Shown here piece by piece: positions 10,990-21,862 of a DNA stretch of 64,000 nt. A program made the position numbers and the translations under genes. Every line of letters begins with the position of its first letter. Positions within the stretch are counted from its first letter, which is position 1. The notes under the pieces were generated by a model. It ran no database searches and was not told where the DNA came from. It saw only the letters and a list, made by a program, of their open reading frames with translations. This DNA comes from Batkoa obscura (Eukaryota > Entomophthoromycota > Entomophthoromycetes > Entomophthorales > Batkoaceae): the NCBI GenBank assembly GCA_030770535.1, contig JASVEC010000004.1, forward strand, positions 310,001 through 374,000, given 5' to 3'.

Positions 10990-11841
10990 TAGAGACATTT
11001 ACTTTTTTTGTATATTGTTGACGAATTTTAGTTTTATCTGTATATCTTTTTTTAAGATACTGTAAATACTAAAATTGATAATTACTAAATACAAAATATA
11101 GCAATATCCTTGATATTCAAGTTAATAATGAATATGAATTAAGTAATAATAAACAACTAGAAGGAATCTTTCCAAATAACTAAAATTGGAGTATGTATAT
11201 ACAAATATTAAAATAGTACAGACAATTGTATTCTTTGAAAAATCGAATGGGCAATATAGTAGGACTCTTATTTTTAACTGCTCATTTTTACATTAATAAA
11301 TATTTATCCTATTCATTGGTTAATTTTCACTAAACTAATTCCTTTATGATATTGTAAAATTACTCACATTATTTAAGTCATTCACAATTCTTTAATTCTC
11401 TAATCTTTTCAATAATTGAGTATCCTATTCATTAGATTAAACTCCCATTCTTTATCTGATTGCCATCTGATGTTTATTATTGAATTATGCGATATTTATA
11501 AATAATACTGTTGGGGTGTTATGTAATTGTTATTTACACTAAATTAATTTACAAGCTAAAGCTCAAATTTGAGTATAAATTTATATTTTTTATCCCAAAA
11601 ATATAATTATCTCAATTAAAAATTATAAAATATGCTAGGGCGCTTCAGAAACAGTTATGTTTCTAGATTTGAGAATATCTCCCATTGCAACTAATAACGT
11701 TTTTATTTTTTATAAACAAAAGGCCATGATTGTTTATGAAACAATCTTATTTTTTAGATTGAGGCCTAATGACTGCATATTTTTTTAATAGAAATTCAAT
11801 CTAGTATTTCAAAAAGTTTCCTTGGGAAGTTTTTAAATCAC
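10990..11841. other. Intergenic, diverged upstream region of secreted gene copy 2
   Basis: AT-rich spacer. The first 530 bp are homologous to 5760-6200. No gene is supported. Confidence 0.45.
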
Positions 11842-12094
11842 AACTTATCAAATTGGAAGTGTCGATAGTTTCTCCACCATCAAGTAAAGTATCAAATAAC
11901 AGCTCTTCATTATTAAAACCAGTCTAGCTAATAGACCAACGATATAAAAAAAACCATCTAAAATATCATCAGCTCGTGGTGGTAAAGCTTGCTCTTCTGT
12001 TAAAAAAAGTGTGGGCAGTGTTATTTTATTCATCGTAGAAAACGTTTCTTTTTATTTGTAAAGAAATCCACAACATAAGCAGCATTACGATTAG
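11842..12094 (+). pseudogene. bL36m pseudogene
   Basis: Degenerate copy of the bL36m gene at 297-563. Shared stretches include tagctaatagaccaac, then gttaaaaaaagtgtg and tttgtaaagaaatccac with ataagcagc, which matches the C-terminal PKHKQ region. The frame is interrupted in several places and the ATG is lost. Its position just before a panE pseudogene mirrors the bL36m-panE order of the intact pair. Confidence 0.88.
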
Positions 12095-12244
12095 GTGATA
12101 AGATTGTTATTAGAGTGTTGTGAAACGCAATAAATCTTATTGATTTTTATTAACTTTCCTATAGCTTTTTTATTTTAAAGTTGTTTTTTAAAATTTATCC
12201 CATTCTATAATCTAAATATATTTTTATTGATATTTTATTTTAAA

Positions 12245-13305
12245 TAATTTATCTCCTTATTTTTAATAACCTTAGCAATTTGCTGGTTAACCCTTGCATT
12301 TACTTCATATATTATACCCTAATTAATAATAAACTGATTAATGTACCCAACCAGATTTCTTTTTTATTTTCAATATGCTGTAACATCGAGCACCTATTAT
12401 CCCTAATTTCAATATCCTTATATATATTTTCAAATAATTTATCAACGTCTAATAGCACAGGGCCCGAAGCAATAGGCTCCATTCTATGAAAAATTTGAGC
12501 AATCTCTTCACAAACTTCTTTAATCGATAAAATAGTAGCTCCATCATTTAACAATTCCTACATTTAATTTGAAATAAAGATGCTGTGGAATTAATACGAC
12601 AGCTAACAGCTAAATTGAACAATAGTTGAGGGTGTTTTTGGCTTCATTATTTTTTCATTTTTTAAGCGTTATTTCAGTGGAAAGATTGTTAGTAAAATTC
12701 TTAAACAAAAAAATACATCCCCAGTTTTTCCCTTGTCATAAGGAATTAACTTTGGTTTTAATATTCAACGGTATTTGGCTTGCTCTCTACATTAATATTT
12801 ACAAGCAGGAAGTCGAGCGTGAAATCAGATAAATAAAAGCTTACTTCTCTATGCGACACAGTGTGTTAAAAACGGATCTTTGTTTTGCCTAGTACAATAG
12901 TGGTTGGTAGTACCTACTGTCACTCTCGATGATATTTTCTAAGTTTTTAATAGTTCCATTAATTCTTCAATTACTCCCACCCCACTTATGTTACAAAATA
13001 AACAAGCTATCCGAATCAATATTCTTTTTGATCGAGTTTATGGCTGATATTGTATGATGGACTTTGATCATTACTAATATCCTTCCAAAAGTCTATAATG
13101 GTAGTTGAGCCATTAATTAGGGATTGAAACCTATATATTCAAGTTAACGGTTTTCCCGTATAATACTTAGTTTACTACCGTGGAATAGGAAATCATGATG
13201 AAATTACTTAGATGGAATAGTAAGTTATTTTGTTGCCGCTTTTTAATAGATGAGAAGCAAATAAATAGCCTACAGAACCGGCTCTCGGGATGTGCTAATG
13301 TATCT
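12245..13305 (-). pseudogene. Ketopantoate reductase pseudogene, copy 3, with MITE insertion
   Basis: Third copy of panE/PAN5, spanning the whole gene length at DNA level. Residues equivalent to the C-terminal half are open at 12312-12554 (IKEVCEEIAQIF, then NRCSMLQ). The N-terminal half is visible as DNA up to the equivalent of the GAGSIG codons near 13280 (cctacagaaccggctc). It carries several frame breaks and a 97-bp MITE at 12627-12723. With the bL36m pseudogene it forms the third unit of the array; no third secreted gene follows. Confidence 0.88.
12627..12723 (+). mobile_element. 97-bp MITE copy B, inserted in a panE pseudogene
   Basis: This insertion shows the element's ends directly. 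Intact panE reads aacaatag then tttttctc, whereas here aacaatagt is followed by tgagggtg and the element ends in acatcccca, followed by gtttttcc. The flanks give a 2-bp duplication (gt at 12625-12626 and 12724-12725). The element is 97 bp and contains the conserved aagcgttatttcagtgg core. Confidence 0.9.
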
Positions 13306-13499
13306 TAGAGATACAGATTAGTTGTTAAAGTGGATGGTAATGTATTTTTATTTATATTAATTTTAGGTTATTGATGGTTTTTGTAGTATTAAAATGCCAA
13401 ATTTTAAAAATTAATGGATTGACCAAAAATGAATCAAACATAATAAAATTATGACTATAACTTGAATTAACTTTTTTATATAAATCAAAAGATTTAAAA

Positions 13500-14434
13500 A
13501 TGGCTGATATTGAAACTGAAGTTCAACAAGAGTTACCCACCATTGAAAAAATTGATGTTTATTATTGTCAAGGTAATAATTAATTTAAATCAAATACTAT
13601 TATCAACTAATCCTATCATCCTACAGCCTGCACCCTTCCATCCGAAGTAAAACTTTAACAAATCCTTTTTTATATATCAATTAACTAACTTAGTACTGCG
13701 AATATGGACCTACTTTCGAACGTTGTAAACAAAGTCTAAAAGAAGATAACAAGGAATTATTTAATCAATTATATGGCACTGGTACATTTATTATTTCATT
13801 TTTAACTTTTAACTTAAATTTTATTTTCCTCAGACGATGCTGCCGATAGCACAGCCAATGTGGATAGTAGAGCTATAAGAAAAGGTAATAAATTGATATT
13901 AATTAAAGCTATAGAAGCTAAACTTAAAATACAAGCTGCTGAAAAAATTAAGAAAGAAGAAGAGAAAAAAGATGTAAGATTTTATTAAAAAAAATCCATG
14001 AGTTGTTTTAATTGTACCCACTGTAGAAATCACGCATTACTATTAAACGTATCGAACGTAATAAGCGTAAATATATCACTTCTATTCAAGGCTTAGAAGT
14101 ATTTGGTAATATTTTTATTTATTTATTCTAACTATATTAACTAATTTAACAAACAAATTAAAGGCGTTGAATTGAAGAAAGCAGCCAAATTATTTGCTAA
14201 TAAATTTGCATGTGGTTCATCAGTAACTAAAACAGCTACTGGCCAAGAAGAGATTGTGGTGCAAGGTGATGTTTCTGAAGAACTTTTGGAATTAATTACC
14301 AAAACTTGGCCTGAGGTAAAGGATTCTTATCATGATAATATATGATGATTTTTATTTTTGTGACTTTTTTTATCTAGATTGAAGAGGATAAGGTGGACCT
14401 TAAAGAAGATAAAAAAGGAAAGAAAAGTTCTTAG
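13500..14434 (+). CDS. TMA22: Density-regulated protein DENR (Tma22)
   Basis: Seven exons: 13500-13572, 13627-13646, 13694-13781, 13834-13973, 14027-14105, 14164-14315 and 14378-14434. All introns are short with GT-AG ends. The product is about 202 residues. The N-terminal region has the zinc-ribbon-like motif VYYCQACTLPSEYCEYG with four cysteines. The C-terminal SUI1/eIF1-like domain runs from KSRITIKRIERNKRK through GVELKKAAKLFANKFACG and ends with a Lys/Asp-rich tail. DENR pairs with MCT-1/Tma20 in ribosome recycling and translation reinitiation. The 20-nt second exon is required to keep the zinc motif and frame. Confidence 0.93.
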
Positions 14435-14439
14435 TTTGG

Positions 14440-15640
14440 TTGATGGATTAATCTTGAATAAACTGGAATGAATTAAATTGGTTGTGATATTTATGATTAA
14501 AATTTTTAACATTTTAATACAGTTTTATTAACGCTATACAGCTAAGAAATCGGTATATAGTTTTATAAAAATAGCGGAAATTTAAGGATTTAATTATATT
14601 TTAATTACTAACGCATTAATTTAACGACAAATACCTTGAGAGGTTCTATTCGTTATCAGCATTAACACCATTGTCATGAAAAAAGTCAATTACAGGCAAC
14701 CAGTTAAATAAACAGATCTAATAAATTCAATCAAATTTTAATTTATTTCAATTCTTTATCAATGAAACTTAATTTTCACAGCTTAATAAAAAAGAAGCGT
14801 CTGTTTAAGAGTATACAGCTTAAAATTTAAATAGATTATAGGTTACAAAGAAGAAAGTGGGTTAGATTTAGGTAAGTAACCAAAAAAACAACAACTGAGG
14901 TTTGATGCCATAAATGGACAGAAATCATGGTGACTAATATCTAAGCTAGATTTTCAATCAAATAGTTAAGAATTTAATTTTTTAAATCTATTCAATCTAT
15001 ATATTTATTTTTAAAGTCAAAATTAGGTTCAAAAACATAGTTATAATCCCAAAAAATTATTAAACATTTTAACAGGTTTGAAAATAAGCAGGGTCTTTTG
15101 ATTATGTTAATAACAGCAGTTATTTTCATCACTTGTATTAACTTTAACTAGATTTAACTAACCTTAAATTGTCAACCAGTATTCTAGTAACTTAGAAGAT
15201 TGAAGCTTAGATTTCACATAACAAAAATCGATTAAAGAAAATAGCAAATTTATAAAAGCGTATTTAATAAAATACTGAAATATATATCATTTAATAGAAA
15301 AAAAAATTGATGAAATAGTGCTATTCGATCAGTAAATTAGCATAGGAATCCAACTGGATAAGCTGAACGTGATAATTTTATTTGCAGTGTAACAGTCTTT
15401 CAGGATGGTTAAATTCATTAAACAGAAAGTGGATTTTATTTGTGAAATAATGGGAAAGTGGCTGACAGTAGATCGGAAGTTGACTCAAATAAAGTAAATA
15501 GTTTCGTTTTATTTTTTATCTTTCATTATACAAATTACTTTAGCATTCCAAAGAACAATTGAGTTGATTTCAAATGGGATGAAACCACTACAGATAATAG
15601 TGGCATCACTCGACATAGTGGTACCTTTTAAAACATAGTA
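14440..15640. other. Intergenic, nothing recognised
   Basis: About 1.2 kb of AT-rich spacer after the DENR stop. No open frame of note, tRNA-like motif or repeat copy was seen until the MITE at 15641. Confidence 0.5.
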
Positions 15641-15731
15641 TGTTGGTGTTTTTTTCGGCTTCATCACTTTTTCCATTTTTTAAGCGCTATTTGAGTGGAA
15701 AGATTGTTAGTAAGATTCTTAAACAAAAAAT
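15641..15731 (+). mobile_element. 97-bp MITE copy C (3' end lost)
   Basis: Begins tgttggtgtttttttcggct after a TA flank and carries the full core to attcttaaacaaaaaa. The terminal tacatcccca is missing. Confidence 0.8.
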
Positions 15732-15985
15732 TAATTAAACTATAATTTTGTATGTTAAATAATGATTTGAGTGGTTTTTAATAAGTTTAAATGATAAAGA
15801 AATGGTTGCTATACGTATTAAAACTAAGTAGATTTTTAATCTATCGTTTAACATCTCTATCTATTACCAATGATAATACTGCTATAATAATAGTAATATA
15901 TTGGAAATGTTTCAAATAGTGAAATAATAACCATAAACTAAATCAAGAAAAATTACAAACCTATAATGCAAATTTAAATAATGGT

Positions 15986-17179
15986 TTATTTACAAAAGCT
16001 ACAATGCTGGTCAGCATAACATCTTTTTATTTGAGTTAATTTTGGATAGCTTTCCATTAGATCATCTGCTACTTGATTAACACCCCATCTAAAGCATGTA
16101 AAAAGAAATAAAGGAGTAGTAAGATTATAATTAATTTTTTCACTAAAATCTCTTAAATAAAGTCGCTTAATTTTTAATACTTCGAGGTTAAGAAATAAGG
16201 AAAAAAAACAAGAAAAGTTTTGAAGCATGGTGCGAAAAAAGATGATATCAATTTGCTTTATAAAGGTACATTTTATTAAATTATATTCTTTATTATAAAC
16301 ATCACCTTCATTTAAATATGATTGACAAAACATTCTTTTAATACCGAAATTTAATTCACTGAAATGGATAATAGTCATGTATAACTGTTAAATTGAAGCA
16401 TCTTAAAGTAACGGTATTGGTACTTTTCATAGCTTTTCTACTATCTTCGTCAAAATTAAATTTTGGATTACGAGTATCTATAAGTTTCATACTCTTTAAC
16501 TGTTTTAAACCACCAGGATATTTTATAATTTTGTAATTTTATTAATGATATCTCCAACAATTTCTAACTTTAACTTTGAGCTAAATTTTAAACTTTGTTC
16601 TAATTGTGTCTAACCTATTTAAAGCTAAAGTGACTCTTGTTGATATTGAAAGGGATCTTATTTTATCTGGATTTAAATATTGGACCATGTTTTCAACACA
16701 TACATAATCTCTAATAAATTCAAATGTTTCTAGTTGTTTTAAATAATTATTGAACAATTCTAATAAACTTGTGCAACTGTATTCTCCCAACATCATTTTG
16801 CTAACCAGTTTAATATTACTGGAATTCTTATTCTCAGAATCATCATCATTGTTATTATTACCTTTAATACCATTTTCAACATCATAACTGATTGATAATG
16901 AATTTGGAGAATATTCTAAATACTCAACAGTATCACAATACATACTAATATGCTTCATCAAAGGCCCATTTTCCTTAATAAACTTTTCTTAGTATCTCCA
17001 AATTCCCTAAGCCCACACTGATTGTAAATTGAATAAACTGAGTTATATTTGATTACACTACTAACCTCATTGAATAGGCGCTTGCTTAAGAAGCATAGCT
17101 CAAATAGTTTCTCCGGTTTCAATAGCTCAAATAGCTCTTCTAGCAATATACCAGACAATTGTTCAAATTTCAATGGCAT
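15986..17179 (-). pseudogene. F-box/LRR-type gene, broken
   Basis: The start at 17179 encodes MPLKFEQLSGILLEELFELLKPEKLFELCFLSKRLFNE, a typical F-box (L-ILLEEF-L and the LSKRLFN motif). The frame is then interrupted near 16960-16990. Downstream segments at 16581-16961 (acidic Asn/Asp-rich loop, then LEYSPNSLSISYD) and 15986-16378 (leucine-rich end) belong to the same ancestral protein, but the middle is degenerate. Members of this family combine an F-box, which would recruit SCF ubiquitin ligase, with a long divergent leucine-rich region for substrate binding. Using introns to bypass every break looks unlikely, so I call it a pseudogene with moderate confidence. Confidence 0.7.
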
Positions 17180-17560
17180 TTCGGTGTAAGTCGTATGAAG
17201 TTAAAAGTTAATTTGGTTGATTAATTTATATTGTGACATATTAAGCAAATTTCAATTAAACGTTTGACAAAATTGGTAAATTATTGGCCACATTGACACA
17301 GCTTAAATTTTAATATTAATAATATCCAAATCTACATTTAAGTAATAAACAAACCCTTTATAATAGCATTTATTGTTTAAATAGTTGACATCCCTTTATT
17401 TTGATAGAATTGTTATTGCTAAGCTAATTTGTTGTGTACCCAGACTTTATAACAAAATTATTGTTATTCATGTAAAGTCAAATTCGTTTTATATTTTGAT
17501 TTTTATATGTTTAATAGCCTTTGAAAAATAGTTTGTAATTAAAAAAGGAATTTTACCATA

Positions 17561-17659
17561 TGGGAGTGTTTTTTGGTTTCATTATTTTTTCCATTTTTTA
17601 AGCGCTATTTGAGTGGAAAGGTTGCTAGTAAAATTCTTAAACACAAAAATATATCCCCA
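17561..17659 (+). mobile_element. 97-bp MITE copy D (complete, TA flanks)
   Basis: A complete copy from tgggagtgttttttgg to atatcccca, with TA on both sides (17559-17560 and 17660-17661). This agrees with a 2-bp TA target duplication of Tc1/mariner type. Confidence 0.9.
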
Positions 17660-18039
17660 TATAAAAGCGATAGCATCATAGTTTTTTACTTATACTACAG
17701 ACAATTTTTTAACCTTGCTTTTTACGCTCCTTTAGCTTATACTATCTTTGACCTTTACTTTAAATTAAAGTATAACGGAATTTATTATGTTTAGTTCATT
17801 ATTAAAAAACATACAATATTTTCAGTCAATTCATTGACACTTAGAATTTAAATAGTGGATGTTACAATGTTTACTCTTACTTGATCTACATTTTGTCTTA
17901 TCTTATTTTAGGATAATTTTTTCTAGCTATAATAAAACAATATCAATAAATTAAATATTATAATATTGTTAAAATTAACAATATAAAATTTGGAATTAAT
18001 AATAAAAATTCAAGTTCCATTATTTATAACCTTACCAAC

Positions 18040-19177
18040 CGCCAAATACTTTAATTAATCCAAGTTAACATTCAAACCTTCCTCATTACCTTATAAGCTA
18101 CTTCATTAGTATACCATTTACCGGTTGTAATAAATAATAAAAAAGTAGTAGGTTTGTAGACAATCTGAGGGTATATGCTATTCCTTAATACAAAATTGTC
18201 AATTTTCAGCACTTCTAAGTTAGATAGTGAAGAGATCAACTTTAAAGTCTTCTTAGAAAAAGCCTTAAACCAAACTTCTTTCAGCGTTGAGAATTTGAAT
18301 AAATCATAAAAAGCTACAGCTTCTAAATCAAAATACTCTAAAGCAGTGACGCTGGCACTTTATGTTACCTTTTTATTACTATCGTTGATACTAACATTTA
18401 AACCATAAATGTTTATAAATGTTATGCTCTTTAACTTTTTTAAATCCCCAAAAAGCCTGATAGTGTAATTGCCAAGAGTTCCTTTAACTTCCAACTCTAA
18501 GTTTAAAACAACTTATTTTAAAATTTATTCTAATATCATATACTTATATCCATCGTACTTTAATTTTAACAACTCCAAATTGGCAAATTTTGTTTCAATT
18601 GTATTTAAACCATAAAAACTCAAATGACCTTTAGCTAACATTTTAAGTGATATTAGTCTGTCTGGGCTTAAATGCTTAACAATGTCTTCAATAACTATAC
18701 CACCTCCGATAGTTTCAAATGTTTCTAGTTGATTTAAATAGTTTTTCAACACTTTCAATGAATCTAGGGGCTCGTAAGTGACCATCCTTATTTTCCTCAA
18801 TTTCATCATTTTAATTTCTATTTTATCACCACTATTATTATTAACCTCATTGTCACTGTTATCATTGTCATCACTACCATCATAGTAACCAATCGAAACT
18901 AAATTTGGGCAATAGATTAACAAGTTAATATTGTAACAATATATATTTTATGCTTCATTAATGTTCCATTGTCTTTAAACTTTTCCTGATAGCTCCAATA
19001 TTTTTTAAAGTTATGTTAGTTGTAAACTGGATAACATAGCTTATACTTAATCACATTACTAGCATTGATAAATAGGTGTTTACTTAAAAGATGTAAATTG
19101 AAAATCTCCTCTAGATTTAATAGTTTAAACATATCCTCCAAAAGTATATCGGATAGCTGCTCAAATTTCAATGGCAT
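18040..19177 (-). pseudogene. F-box/LRR-type gene, broken (second copy)
   Basis: The start at 19177 encodes MPLKFEQLSDILLEDMFKLLNLEEIFNLHLLSKHLF, nearly the same F-box as the gene at 17179. A stop follows at the end of the F-box region, and another break separates it from the open segment at 18525-18923. That segment has an acidic DDNDNSDNE loop and then LRR-like text such as FETIGGGIVIEDIV and LSPDRLISL. The C-terminal part to about 18040 is degenerate. Both copies lie in the same orientation, 2 kb apart, and probably arose by tandem duplication. Confidence 0.75.
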
Positions 19178-19179
19178 TT

Positions 19180-20430
19180 TGAAGGAAATTTAGCTAAAAA
19201 TCTTGAAAATTTTTAATAAACTTTTTTTTTAATACTTTTTAATTAGTCCCACTGATTACACTACGATATTTACTCAAGAACATTAACATGAAGATATACC
19301 ACTTTTAACTAAATATATCAGAATTTCATTTATGAAATTTCGATAGTTAAGCACAGCTACTGCAACTTTGTTGAGACCTAATTTGCAGTAATTTTTAGTG
19401 CTAGTTATTTGTTTGGTTAGTTTTTTTAAAGTATAGTATCAAAATTTTAACCTGATCATATTAAAGTTTTGGTTTTTTAAATGAATAGTTAATTAGGTCA
19501 TAATAGAGTTACAGCAACTGTGTTATATTAATTTATCTAAAAACATTACAAAGTTTATTTTTTGAAATAAAAAAGTAAACAAAATAATTCAAACAATAAA
19601 TGAGCTATTTATAGCATTATAGATTTGAAGATAGCAAAATAACGACAATAATCTTTTCTTAGTTGCTCCCCTTTTGTTAATTTATTACTCTCAGATTAGT
19701 TTGTAATACTAGCCCGGTTTTATAGTTAAATTACAGTTGTTGCAGGTCCTTTGTGACTTTTTTGGCGATAGTTTTAGTAATAAAATTATCTATGAAGCCA
19801 ATTCTAGAGCCTGATTCTTATGTTTAGCCAAATTTCAGCAAAAAAAAACATTTAAACGTGTAAATTAAATAAGTGTAAAAGAGTAGGAACAGCTGTACTA
19901 GCTGCTTTTGTAACTTAAACCATCCTAGATATTCACAACTTTTTGTGTACTTTAGTACTTTCTACCAATAAATTGATAACATAAAAGTGGCTGCATTTTA
20001 TTTTATACTTAATTTATACTTTTTTCATTTTTATTGATTGTGTGCTATTTTCTTAACCTCTTTATCTTTTCCTTAAAATTAAATAAAGACTGGATTTCAT
20101 TATGTTTGCTTTAATACTGATATAGGCATAACCCGATGTAGTTAATTTACTTACATGTATTAATTTATAGGGATTGTTAAAATGTTTAGTATTATAGCCT
20201 TTTTTACTTATCTTATATTACTTTTAATAACTTTTAATAACTTTTTAAATTAACTTAATGATAGTTAATTAAAAATAAATATGGGTTAGTTTAAAAGCTC
20301 GGTTCAATTTTTATCTAATTTAGATTTTTGGCAAAAGTTGGGAATTAAGCAAAATGTCATGAAAGTAATTACTTTTTGCTTAATTAAAAATTTTTATAAA
20401 AATTTACCTTATACAGAAAATGGACAAAAA
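19180..20430. other. Intergenic, nothing recognised
   Basis: About 1.25 kb of AT-rich spacer upstream of the second F-box pseudogene. No gene, repeat copy or RNA motif could be supported. Confidence 0.5.
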
Positions 20431-20438
20431 ATATAATA

Positions 20439-20538
20439 TGGGGAAGTATTTTTTTATTTAAGAATTCTACTAACAATTTTTTTGCTCAAATAGCGCCTAA
20501 AAGATGGAAAAAGTGATGAAGCCAAAAAAACATCCCCA
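20439..20538 (-). mobile_element. 97-bp MITE copy E (complete, TA flanks)
   Basis: Runs from tggggaagtatttttt to aaaacatcccca, flanked by TA on both sides (20437-20438 and 20539-20540). It is in reverse orientation compared with copy D. The core reads caaatagcgcctaaaaga. Confidence 0.9.
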
Positions 20539-20639
20539 TATAAAATTTTATTTTTGACTTTAACTAAGCTTTTAAACTTATTTATATTTGATAATAAATA
20601 AATAAATCTTGATAGCTCTTTTGAAAAAATTTTAAAATA

Positions 20640-20825
20640 AACTTTTTTAATGTTGATAACTTTAATAAGCTACTTGGCTTAATAAAATATTTTAAATCAA
20701 AATATCCTAAAGCAATAATATTGGCATTATTATAAGTTTATAATATTTTTTCTATTTTTGTCATTAAAATAAAAGCTATTAAAATCTAATACAAATTCCC
20801 AGATTAGCAAGGCTTTTACTAATAT
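20640..20825 (-). pseudogene. F-box/LRR gene scrap cut by an inverted-repeat element
   Basis: DNA-level similarity to the minus-strand F-box gene around 18330 (aatcaaaata, then taaagca and ttggcattat), with no open frame. It ends exactly where the inverted-repeat element at 20826 begins. This fits insertion of that element into an already decaying F-box gene. Confidence 0.45.
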
Positions 20826-21369
20826 TGTGAAATATTGGTTTATCAGCTCTCGAATTAATTATAACATAATAATCATTGAACTTGTTTACAAAACTAGTTG
20901 TAGTCTTGTAATCAACTTGGCCGTGAACCATATGGTACAAGCAATTCAGAGTTCCTCATTTAGATTTTCTGTGAGAATCTCTATCGCCTAATTGCAAAGA
21001 ACTTATTGTCCACGTTTTAATGCCCATACTTGGCAACTATAATAAGGAATGATTGTTATTGTATTTCTTATATATAGCCACCCAGTTGGAGTATAAAAGA
21101 GATTATTCAACATACTAGCTCGAGGCTTTTTAATTGAATTATTCCCCGATATCATGCTTTTAATAAAGCCACTAAATTTTATAGTATTTTACGTAGATTT
21201 TACATTAGTAACTTCTATCTATTTATTTTACATAGTTCGTAGCTTATTACGTATTATTCTTATTAATTTAAGTCTATCTTAGTTACATAAACTAAGACCT
21301 TTTCAATTACGGCCAGTTAATTAAGCTAGAGCTGCTTTTAACTCCAATCACTGAGTACCAACTTTCACA
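20826..21369 (-). mobile_element. Inverted-repeat element, copy 2 (enlarged)
   Basis: Same family as 3288-3746, in reverse orientation, with end sequences TGTGAAATATTGG and CCAACTTTCACA. It is about 544 bp because it has gained an extra stretch of roughly 90 bp (about 21003-21093, including cacccagttggagt) between sequences that are contiguous in the other copies. No transposase is visible. Confidence 0.65.
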
Positions 21370-21645
21370 AGCATATGATTAAAAAAATAAAATAAATAAA
21401 ATAAGTCTTTCAAGTTAAATTTCTTTATTTAATTTTCTTTTTAAATTTAGCTAATCATACATTAAAAACTTGCAAATTAAAAACTTAAAATTTGGGTTGA
21501 TTTCTAGTTATTCTAGAGCCAATCCGGACACCCCCATATGCTAGTTTTTTAGCTTAATTTTTAAATTGCATAATTTTAAAAACTGAACCAATAGTTTAAT
21601 TAGCGTTCATTGTGTCTGAGAGGCACTCCCGGAAGCAAAGGGTTA

Positions 21646-21778
21646 ATGTAGATTTGAGTTTGTGAAACATTATGAACACGCGAGCCATTTGCCCAATCAA
21701 TAGCATTTATAAAAAAATTATTGGCGATTGGGCAAGCGCTTTGTGTCCTCAGATTGACTCACAAGTTCAAATCTATGT
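21646..21778. repeat. 133-bp imperfect palindrome upstream of the HTH-repeat gene
   Basis: Left arm begins atgtagatttgagtttgtg and runs to ttgcccaatc; the right arm runs from gattgggcaag to cacaagttcaaatctatgt. The arms are about 52 bp, roughly three quarters complementary, with a loop of about 27 AT-rich bases. It is much richer in G+C than its surroundings and ends about 85 bp before the next ATG. It could be a foldback mobile element or a regulatory structure. Confidence 0.7.
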
Positions 21779-21862
21779 TGACAGTTTTAAATTTTCGCTT
21801 TACAAAATCTTCGTTTCACAAACTTTTAGTTAGATTCTGGTCTTTTTTGATTTTATATTTCT

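Noticed and set aside
16958-17179. Reading the F-box gene at 17179 as a functional two-exon gene
   Set aside because: Both a frame change and an in-frame stop lie in the conserved linker after the F-box, and I find no intron that removes them while keeping the motif.
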